Shown one piece after another: positions 7,927-14,263 of a DNA stretch of 19,066 nt. Under the pieces are notes generated by a model. That model had not been told where the DNA came from. It searched no databases and was given only the letters and a program-made list of their open reading frames with translations. Both the position numbers and the translations under genes were made by a program. This DNA is from CAYHBO01 sp964354855 (GTDB taxonomy: Bacteria; Babelota; Babeliae; Babelales; RVW-14), in the NCBI GenBank assembly GCA_964354855.1, contig CAYHBO010000031.1:1-19066 (forward strand), read 5' to 3'. Each line of letters starts with the position of its first letter. The stretch's first letter is position 1.

Positions 7927-9429
7927 ATGATAAAAAAAGGCATTCTGATCTCTATTTTTTTATGCGCACCAATGTTAGCCGGAATCAATGTACAAGATCT
8001 CATTGATTCCGGCCAAATCAAACAATGTCTTATGGGCTGCAACACCCTACAACTTGACCATAGAGAGCTTGAGAATTTATATGGCCTTGAGAATATTACA
8101 GGGGCAGCCAACATCGAAATTATCGATTTATCCTACAACAATCTTAAGGATCTTATTGGCGTCAGCTTCAAAAACTTTCCCAACCTTAAACAACTGTTAC
8201 TTAAACATAATCAACTTACAGATATCGCTGAACTAATAAGCATTCCTGGCCTTGATGATTTACGGGAGCTCCATTTGACCTATAACAACATCAAAAACTT
8301 AGACCTCAATATTTTTAGTAAATTTACGATGCTTTATATACTAGACCTTGGATTCAATCAAATCACAACGCTAACGCCTAAGCATGAAGGCATCTTACAA
8401 AATCTTGAACTCTTATTTCTGAACAATAACAACCTTGCCATGTTACCTGACTATGCATTTATTGCGTGCCCTCAGCTCCAAGCGCTTTATCTGCAAGACA
8501 ATATGCTTAGTGAATTGCGCCCAACCTGCTTTAGAAAATTATCCCGCATGCGGCTTTTGTATTTACAAAACAATCTAATTTCTAAGCTCCCTACAGAAAC
8601 TTTTTGTGATTTAAGCAGCTTACATCTTTTATATCTCAGAAATAACATGCTTGCAGAACTTGAAAAAGGCTGGAGCAATGGGCTTAATAATCTCCAGCAC
8701 CTCGACTTAATAAACAATAATCTCTCTTGCGAGAAAGATTATCAACAAATCAAAAAATTATTAGATCAATACACACGCCCGATAACTATTCTTGATATCG
8801 GCGAGACAGAAGAATCCTTATCATGGAGACTCGCCAAAGAATATGACTGCACGTATGTCATACTTACCAAAGAAACTCCTAAAGACTTATTACTCAACAA
8901 CAAACTTACTAACGTTGTTGTTTTAGAAAAAACAATAACAGCACAGGATCTTAAAGAAATTGTAGCCTGTGAACATTTTGACGTAGTACTTGCAGCAGGC
9001 ATCAATCAGCAAGACATGATTGATCAGATACTCATGCTTGGCGATAATATTTTTATCGATTCAAATCTATATGAAATACATAAAAACATTTTGGCAAAAC
9101 CAACCTGGGGATCCCCAAACATTCGTTTTTATCCAATCAATAGTAATTTTCAAGAAAAGACCATCTACAAGCCCCGCATCCATAAGACCATCGAATGGAA
9201 AAAGGGTATAAACCTTTGGACCTTTAAAAATATGAATGGCGTTTATCCAACCAAAGAAACCATTCATCAAGAGATCAAGCGACTTGCAGTATTTCCGCAT
9301 CTTGATTTTATGCCATGGAATATGGTCATACAGGGAAATAATCTTGAGCTGATTGATTGGGATGATAATAATGCACCAGTATTCATGCATAACCATGAAG
9401 CATGTATTGCTCAGTACGAATCGAAATAA
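7927..9429 (+). CDS. Exported leucine-rich-repeat protein with MTase-like and kinase-like C-terminus
   Basis: The 500-residue protein starts with a signal peptide (MIKKGILISIFLCAPMLAG). Residues about 45-275 hold eight or nine leucine-rich repeats with the L-x-x-L-x-L-x-x-N-x-L pattern (for example LQALYLQDNMLSEL, MRLLYLQNNLISKL), a protein-binding solenoid. From about 286 the sequence changes: ITILDIG (LDIG at 289-292) and the following alternation resemble the first strand and loop of a Rossmann-fold methyltransferase, although the usual Gly-rich loop reads GETEES. Near the end, H458-L-D460-F-M-P-W-N465 followed by I476-D477-W478 matches the HxDxxxxN and hIDW motifs of aminoglycoside/choline-kinase-like phosphotransferases, with the usual spacing. 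No kinase N-lobe is recognisable. Both C-terminal assignments are inferences. No clear ribosome-binding site is seen; coupling to the glycosyltransferase gene 12 bases upstream is likely. Confidence 0.82.
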   Translation: MIKKGILISIFLCAPMLAGINVQDLIDSGQIKQCLMGCNTLQLDHRELENLYGLENITGAANIEIIDLSYNNLKDLIGVSFKNFPNLKQLLLKHNQLTDIAELISIPGLDDLRELHLTYNNIKNLDLNIFSKFTMLYILDLGFNQITTLTPKHEGILQNLELLFLNNNNLAMLPDYAFIACPQLQALYLQDNMLSELRPTCFRKLSRMRLLYLQNNLISKLPTETFCDLSSLHLLYLRNNMLAELEKGWSNGLNNLQHLDLINNNLSCEKDYQQIKKLLDQYTRPITILDIGETEESLSWRLAKEYDCTYVILTKETPKDLLLNNKLTNVVVLEKTITAQDLKEIVACEHFDVVLAAGINQQDMIDQILMLGDNIFIDSNLYEIHKNILAKPTWGSPNIRFYPINSNFQEKTIYKPRIHKTIEWKKGINLWTFKNMNGVYPTKETIHQEIKRLAVFPHLDFMPWNMVIQGNNLELIDWDDNNAPVFMHNHEACIAQYESK

Positions 9430-9459
9430 CTATTTATGCTGCATCCTCCTAAATAAAAA

Positions 9460-9759
9460 TTAAGCATCTTCATAAACTTCTTTGCTGTGCTTTATCGCAG
9501 AAATAATAACTTTATTGTCCTTGATGCAGTAAATCACTCGATAATCACCCACACGCAACCGCCTTGACCCTTTTAAGCTATATCGCAACGGCTTCCCAAA
9601 ACCAACTGGGTCAACTGCTAATCGTTCTTCAATGGCTCGTTTAACTTTTAAAGCTTCAGGCTTTGACAACGCTGGAATATCTTTTAAAACAACCTTGGAA
9701 AGATATTCGATGATATACTCACCCAGAGGTTTAAACGCCCTATTTCCAAGCATCTTCAT
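9460..9759 (-). CDS. RelE/ParE-superfamily toxin
   Basis: The 99-residue protein matches the RelE/ParE toxin fold. The body contains KPLRYSLKGSRRLRVGDYRVIYCI (residues 56-79), the core strand pair with the Arg and Lys residues of the family. The C-terminal strand is VIISAIKHSKEVYEDA. RelE-type toxins cut mRNA in the ribosome, while ParE types poison gyrase; the sequence alone favours RelE slightly. The Arg that usually follows the last strand (GKR or GHR) is missing: the site reads K90-H91-S92, while Y96 is kept. The start overlaps the antitoxin gene by 20 bases in another frame. A second ATG at 9753 is an equally possible start. It is the second gene of a two-gene operon, as is usual. Confidence 0.88.
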   Translation of the reverse strand: MKMLGNRAFKPLGEYIIEYLSKVVLKDIPALSKPEALKVKRAIEERLAVDPVGFGKPLRYSLKGSRRLRVGDYRVIYCIKDNKVIISAIKHSKEVYEDA

Positions 9760-9973
9760 GAGAAATCATATTTTGAGATTTGCCTTCAGCCTCTTCCATG
9801 CGCTCATCTGCAATTTTTGATAACACCATATCTTCATGGCGATCTAAGGCCTCAAGAATTAATTCTTTAGCTAAGCTCGAAACAGACATCTGCTGTTTTT
9901 TTGCAAGCGTAGAGAGTAAAAGTGATTCTGATGACTCAAGGGTAATATTTAACCGTGGTTTTTTTGTTGGCAT
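9740..9973 (-). CDS. Ribbon-helix-helix antitoxin
   Basis: The 77-residue protein is the partner of the RelE-like toxin. Residues 1-45 have the ribbon-helix-helix layout: a basic start with a beta strand (PRLNITLESS), a helix (LLLSTLAKKQQ), a short turn with MSVSS and a second helix (LAKELILEALDRHE). The C-terminal part (46-77) is charged and probably flexible, as in antitoxins that wrap around their toxin, and ends SHEDAWK. It should bind the toxin and repress its own operon through the dyad upstream. GTGAGG lies about five bases before the ATG. The toxin start lies inside its 3' end, which keeps the two products coupled. Confidence 0.88.
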   Translation of the reverse strand: MPTKKPRLNITLESSESLLLSTLAKKQQMSVSSLAKELILEALDRHEDMVLSKIADERMEEAEGKSQNMISHEDAWK

Positions 9974-10030
9974 GTGAACCTCACAAGATAATGAATCTAG
10001 AAAATAAATACTTTTGAGCTCGATTGATAT

Positions 10031-10060
10031 AAAAAGTGTATCACATTCACATCACTTTTT
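10031..10060 (-). promoter_or_regulatory. Candidate operator of the toxin-antitoxin operon
   Basis: The arms AAAAAGTG (10031-10038) and CACTTTTT (10053-10060) are perfect inverted repeats with a 14-base spacer, 57 bases or more upstream of the antitoxin ATG. An inverted repeat here is what ribbon-helix-helix autorepressors usually bind, so it is a good candidate operator overlapping the promoter. No convincing -35/-10 pair was identified. A weak transcription terminator is the alternative reading. Confidence 0.5.
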
Positions 10061-10178
10061 CAAGAAAGCTTAAATTCCTTAACTTATTTTGTCGATAAAA
10101 TTATTTTTATATATACAAAATATTTTTTTAGCGATAAAATTAACTCATAAGTAATTTTTAACCAGAAAGTGATTAGTT

Positions 10179-10862
10179 ATGACCACTCTTAAAAATACCT
10201 CAGAAGCAACGCTCGCAACGCAATGCCTTGATCAACTCCAAGAAGATATTCTTAACGGCATCTTTCTCCCTGGGCAAAAACTTAAAATTGAACTCTTGAA
10301 AGAAAAGCTTAATGCCGGACAAAGCCCCATCCGTGAAGCCCTCTCTCGCTTAACCGAATTAGGCATGGTCGAAGCAGAAGAAAATAAAGGGTTTCGCGTA
10401 GCGCGCATGTCAGAATCGGACGTACGTGACATCTACAATGTTTTTTTTAACATCGAGATGTTGGCGCTTGAACAGGCTATAAAGCTTGGTGATGACAGCT
10501 GGGAGGCAAATATTGCTGGCACGCTTCACAAACTTGCCATTATCGAGAATAAAACTGAACAAGTTACGTATGCTGATTGGTCAGAGCGCAACTATGCTTT
10601 TCACGTTGCTTTAATCTCTGGATGCAACTCGCCACTCCTGCTTGAACTGCGTGCCGATGTGTTCAGGCGCTTTGATCGCTACTGCCGCATTGCGTTTAAC
10701 TTATCGCAAACAACATTGCATCTTAACCACGAAGAACATAAAAAACTTGCAGAAGCCGTTTTACGACGTGATTTAGAAGAAGCAAAGAAATTACAGCACT
10801 ATCATATTTTTGGAGCACTGGAAGACGTTATTAAGACACTGAAGAACAACAAGTTGCTGTGA
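10179..10862 (+). CDS. GntR-family transcription regulator, FadR/FCD subfamily
   Basis: The 227-residue protein has the GntR winged helix at residues about 10-76, with the recognition segment QSPIREALSRLTELGMVEAE (48-67) and a wing at GFRVARMS. The C-terminal helical FCD domain (about 82-220) binds a small acid or similar effector, often through a metal. The expected ligands are visible: N138 and H142 (N-x3-H), H187 and H209. The effector is not predictable. FadR-type regulators often sit next to the metabolic genes they control, but no such gene is nearby. The next plus-strand gene is an ABC exporter, 312 bases downstream beyond a repeat cluster. The ribosome-binding site is weak (AGAAAG). 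Confidence 0.92.
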   Translation: MTTLKNTSEATLATQCLDQLQEDILNGIFLPGQKLKIELLKEKLNAGQSPIREALSRLTELGMVEAEENKGFRVARMSESDVRDIYNVFFNIEMLALEQAIKLGDDSWEANIAGTLHKLAIIENKTEQVTYADWSERNYAFHVALISGCNSPLLLELRADVFRRFDRYCRIAFNLSQTTLHLNHEEHKKLAEAVLRRDLEEAKKLQHYHIFGALEDVIKTLKNNKLL

Positions 10863-10917
10863 AAGTAAGCAAGAAAAAAGATAAGCCCCTTTTGATTGCC
10901 GCTAAAACACGACCTGT

Positions 10918-10947
10918 ACGTCATCCTCGCGAACGCGGGGATCCAGG
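10918..10947 (+). repeat. Dispersed palindromic repeat, unit 1
   Basis: The 30-base unit contains a small hairpin, CCTCGC-GAAC-GCGGGG, followed by ATCCAGG. It is the inverted copy of unit 3 (11046-11075), with 28 of 30 bases matching. Units 1 and 3 flank unit 2 and could fold into one long hairpin. This looks like the short GGATCC-type intergenic palindromes known from many intracellular bacteria. Confidence 0.75.
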
Positions 10948-10985
10948 TCTTACTTTAAAAACTTACTTTAAAAAAAGAAAAAATG

Positions 10986-11014
10986 CCTGGATCCCAGCTT
11001 GCGCTGGGACGACG
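10986..11014 (+). repeat. Dispersed palindromic repeat, unit 2
   Basis: CCTGGATCCCAGC is followed by TTGC and GCTGGGACGACG. The core CCCAGC-TTGC-GCTGGG is a perfect six-base-pair stem with a four-base loop. It shares the CCTGGATCC edge with the inverted unit 1 and the GACG edge with unit 3. It is a different core sequence in the same frame, which suggests the hairpin base is kept and the arms have changed together. Confidence 0.75.
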
Positions 11015-11045
11015 AATCCTTTGTTAAAGCTACTATAAAAGAAGG

Positions 11046-11075
11046 CCTGGCTCCCCGCATTCGCGAGGATGACGT
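11046..11075 (+). repeat. Dispersed palindromic repeat, unit 3
   Basis: This unit is the reverse complement of unit 1 apart from two changes (CCTGGC for CCTGGA, and CGCATTC for CGCGTTC). The second change leaves the internal pairing nearly intact. It ends 100 bases before the ABC transporter ATG. Confidence 0.75.
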
Positions 11076-11175
11076 GTCCAGGAGTAAGTTATCTGACTAA
11101 ATAAAAGGCTACAAAAAACAATATGTCCTTCGTTAAAGCACAATAAGAATTAACCAGTTTAAATCAGGAGCCGTC

Positions 11176-12948
11176 ATGGAAACAAAACACACGCTATCGC
11201 TACTCTTTCGTTACATTATCCCCTATAAACTAAAATTTATACTGGCCATCATCAGTTCCATACTTAATAAACTCTGTGATATTGTTCCAGAACTGTTAAT
11301 CGGGATGTCGATCGATGTTATCGTCAACCAAAAGACTTCGCTCGTTTCGCGCATCACCGGGATAACTGATCCATTAACTCAACTTTACTATATTGGAGCT
11401 CTCACCGCGATCTTATGGATTCTTGAATCAGTGTTTGAATATTTCTACCTGATTTTGTGGCGCAGTTTATCACAAGACATCCAGCACACCTTGCGCATTG
11501 AAACCTATGGCCACATGCAAAACCTGGATATGGCCTACTTTGAAAACAAAACAACCGGCGGATTACTTTCAATCATCAATGACGACATCAACCAACTTGA
11601 GTTGTTTTTAAGCGAAGGACCAAACGCCATCATTCAATTAACCATCAATATCATCGTTATGGGTAGCATTTTCTTTGTCATCAACTCTACATTAGCGGTA
11701 CTCACCCTACTACCGATCCCGTTTGTGATTTTTATTGCTTACTATTTTCAACGTCGCTTGGCAGTGCTTTATGAAACAGTTCGTGAACGCGTCGCATCAC
11801 TTGGTGGCCACATTGCCAGCAGACTCATGGGCATCATGACGATTAAAAGTTATACAACTGAAAACGATGAAATAGTAGCGCTCACCAAAGAAAGTCGTAC
11901 ATACAAACAGGTCAATCATAACGCCAGCCGTGTAAACGCCGCGTATATTCCTATCGTCCGCATGGGCATTCTCGCAGGCTTTATCATGAGCCTTCTTGTT
12001 GGTGGGCAGCTAGCACTCAGCGGGGCACTGTCCATAAGTTTTTATAGTGTTTTAGTTTTTCTAACTCAACGATTCTTATGGCCATTCACCACGCTAACAA
12101 CAACAACTGACATGTATGAACGCGCCATGGCATCAGCTCGAAGAATCTTCTCAGTCTTGCATCATGGATCAGAAATTATTGAAGGCTCACAGAAACTCAA
12201 TTGGACTCAAGTAAAGGGCACCATTAGCTTTAAACAGGTATCGTTTACCTACGGCAATGGCACCAACGTGTTTAATAACCTCTCACTTGAAATTCCTGCG
12301 CATCACACCGTCGCATTTGTCGGCACCACCGGCTCAGGCAAAAGTACGATCACCAAATTACTTTTGCGGCTGTATGAAAATAAATCAGGTATCATCTCGC
12401 TTGATGGCGTTGATATTAAAAAACTTACCACCACATCAATGCGTCAAGCCATCGGATTAGTGAGCCAGGAAGTTTACTTGATCAATGGTTCGGTAGCTGA
12501 AAATATTTGTTATGGCACACCACATGCAACACGTGAAATGATTATTGAGGCGGCCAAGATGGCTGAAGCTCATGATTTCATTATGCAGTTACCACAAGGC
12601 TATGAAACTAATCTTGGTGAGAACGGGAAAAATCTTTCCGGCGGACAACGGCAGCGCTTGGCAATTGCACGTGCCATGGTAAAAAATCCACCAATCTTTA
12701 TCTTTGATGAAGCAACATCTGCACTTGATAATGAAACTGAAGCAGCAGTTCAGCACTCTATCAAAATGCTTATGCACAAACACACCATGATCATTATCGC
12801 ACACCGACTTTCAACGGTGCGACATGCTGATACGATTTTTGTTCTTGAAAAAGGCGTTATCGTGGAATCTGGAAATCATGAAGCGTTGGTAGAAAAAAAT
12901 GGTCAATACGCCATGTTGTGGAAGTTACAATCAGAAGAAACACATTAA
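11176..12948 (+). CDS. ABC exporter half-transporter (MsbA/MDR type)
   Basis: The 590-residue protein fuses a six-helix exporter membrane domain (about residues 1-330) to an ATPase domain (about 345-585), so it works as a homodimer or heterodimer in the inner membrane. Walker A is GTTGSGKST at about 383-391. The Q-loop is SQEVY near 434. The signature LSGGQ is at about 487-491. Walker B is IFIFDEATSALD at about 508-519, and the H-loop is in AHRLST near 543. All catalytic residues look intact. Substrates of this class include lipids, drugs and peptides, and cannot be told here. A good ribosome-binding site (CAGGAG) lies five bases before the ATG. The stop overlaps the stop of the convergent RING-ankyrin gene by a few bases. 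The GntR regulator upstream may control it, but that is a guess. Confidence 0.95.
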   Translation: METKHTLSLLFRYIIPYKLKFILAIISSILNKLCDIVPELLIGMSIDVIVNQKTSLVSRITGITDPLTQLYYIGALTAILWILESVFEYFYLILWRSLSQDIQHTLRIETYGHMQNLDMAYFENKTTGGLLSIINDDINQLELFLSEGPNAIIQLTINIIVMGSIFFVINSTLAVLTLLPIPFVIFIAYYFQRRLAVLYETVRERVASLGGHIASRLMGIMTIKSYTTENDEIVALTKESRTYKQVNHNASRVNAAYIPIVRMGILAGFIMSLLVGGQLALSGALSISFYSVLVFLTQRFLWPFTTLTTTTDMYERAMASARRIFSVLHHGSEIIEGSQKLNWTQVKGTISFKQVSFTYGNGTNVFNNLSLEIPAHHTVAFVGTTGSGKSTITKLLLRLYENKSGIISLDGVDIKKLTTTSMRQAIGLVSQEVYLINGSVAENICYGTPHATREMIIEAAKMAEAHDFIMQLPQGYETNLGENGKNLSGGQRQRLAIARAMVKNPPIFIFDEATSALDNETEAAVQHSIKMLMHKHTMIIIAHRLSTVRHADTIFVLEKGVIVESGNHEALVEKNGQYAMLWKLQSEETH

Positions 12949-13916
12949 GCATGTTTAGGGGAGCTAACGCGTTTTTTTACAGAAGATGCTTTAGCTTCCC
13001 TAAAAAATTGCGCCATTTTTTTACGTCCATAAATGTCTGCAACATCTAGAGGAGTGTCTCCATCATTATCCACAAGATCAATTTCTGCCCCATGCTCTAA
13101 AAGTAATTGTGCTATTTTTATAGGCCCTTTTTTGAATCTTTTTCCAAAAACACCTACGTTCATAACAAGCTGATGTAAAGGAGTCCGTCCATCTGCATCT
13201 CGCTGATTCACCTGTTGATTCAGCCCAGAATCTAAAAGAAGCTTAATAATCTCAGGATCATTTGCATGTAAGGCCCAGTCAAACAATGATTCTCCACTAT
13301 CATTAACAAGGTCAATTCGTGCTCCAGCAGCAACAAGGGATTCTATCATGCATCTATTTTTCTTCTCAATAGCAAAAAATAACGACGATTCACCGTTATC
13401 ATTCACTTCATTAATAAGTCTTAATGCCCCTGAATTTAGAAGCATCTCAAGAATTTCTTGAGTTCCTGTTTTTACTACCATATGAATAAAGTTTTCTCCA
13501 TCATCATCCCTTAGATCAAAATCAACCGTTGATTTAAGAATCTTTCTAACCGCTTTAGCATCTTGCCGACAAATTGCAGCCCTTAAGCGACAAGTACTTG
13601 CTGACTGCTTCATAGCCTTGTCTCTAAGTTCTTTAAAGCACGAAACATTTAATCGTTTTTTACACAATGGACATAAGCGAGGCTTATTTGAAAGATAAGC
13701 TTTTTCAACGTACTCTTGAGCACAGCTCACATGAATATGTTGACCATGCGCACATTTAAACCAAATTTTTGCACTTTCAGATTCTGCAACAGCTTCATCT
13801 TCAAAACAAATACAACATTGAGACATTTCAGTTTCTTGAGCTGGATTCATTGAAAATAAAAGATTATTTAGGAAAAAAATAATAATCAGACCAAAAAATA
13901 ATTTAGGAACATTCAT
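12945..13916 (-). CDS. Exported RING-finger and ankyrin-repeat protein
   Basis: The 323-residue protein has a signal peptide or anchor (about 5-22), then a RING-type zinc finger at residues 34-85: C34-x2-C37, C55, H57/H60/H62, C65 and C82-x2-C85 (CPLC). The His spacing is close to RING-H2, with one His to spare. RING fingers recruit ubiquitin-conjugating enzymes in eukaryotic E3 ligases. From about residue 105 there are five or six ankyrin repeats (DDDGENFIHMVV, DNGESSLFFAI, DSGESLFDWAL, DADGRTPLHQLV, DNDGDTPLDVA), a protein-binding solenoid, ending in a basic tail. Signal peptide plus RING plus ankyrin suggests an effector that meets host proteins; activity is inferred, not shown. The ribosome-binding site is weak (GAAAG). 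The gene is convergent with, and overlaps, the ABC exporter stop. Confidence 0.9.
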   Translation of the reverse strand: MNVPKLFFGLIIIFFLNNLLFSMNPAQETEMSQCCICFEDEAVAESESAKIWFKCAHGQHIHVSCAQEYVEKAYLSNKPRLCPLCKKRLNVSCFKELRDKAMKQSASTCRLRAAICRQDAKAVRKILKSTVDFDLRDDDGENFIHMVVKTGTQEILEMLLNSGALRLINEVNDNGESSLFFAIEKKNRCMIESLVAAGARIDLVNDSGESLFDWALHANDPEIIKLLLDSGLNQQVNQRDADGRTPLHQLVMNVGVFGKRFKKGPIKIAQLLLEHGAEIDLVDNDGDTPLDVADIYGRKKMAQFFREAKASSVKKRVSSPKHA

Positions 13917-14263
13917 AAAAAGCTTTCTAATAAAAAGTAATACAGAATTATCTTATAACAGATAAATTTTAAAATAATAATCAGGTAATTTTTAACAAAA
14001 AAAATGATCCCACTCAAAAATAAAACTCCACACTTAAAATAATCAAAGCCTCAAACGATATCTTTCTCCCTGAATCAATAAAAAATCTCGCACTATCCCT
14101 GAAATCAAACGCTCTTTTACATCACATTGCAAGCCAGGATATTACTTTAAATGAGGCCGTAAACTAAGTTAAAATTTTGTTTGCGCGGGGGCATCCGACC
14201 TGGTAGATTATAGGACAGAATCAGCGAGTAAAAATTTATAAAAGACAATAAAAAGGGTGTGTG
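13917..14263. other. Intergenic region between the RING-ankyrin gene and nrdA
   Basis: This 347-base AT-rich gap holds the divergent control regions of the RING-ankyrin gene (minus) and nrdA (plus). I see no NrdR-type box, tRNA or credible short gene. A GC-rich patch at 14184-14220 (GCGCGGGGGCATCC, then GGTAGATTATAGG) stands out from its surroundings and may be part of the nrdA promoter or leader, but I cannot assign it. AAAAGGG at 14251-14257 is the nrdA ribosome-binding site. Confidence 0.4.

Noticed and set aside
9067..9396. 109-codon minus-strand frame
   Set aside because: It is antisense to the LRR protein C-terminus and has no signal of its own.
10918..11075. Possible CRISPR array
   Set aside because: Units alternate in orientation, have different cores and unequal spacers, and no cas gene is near.
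13917..14260. NrdR box or cobalamin riboswitch upstream of nrdA
   Set aside because: I looked for the palindromic NrdR pattern and for conserved riboswitch boxes and found neither.
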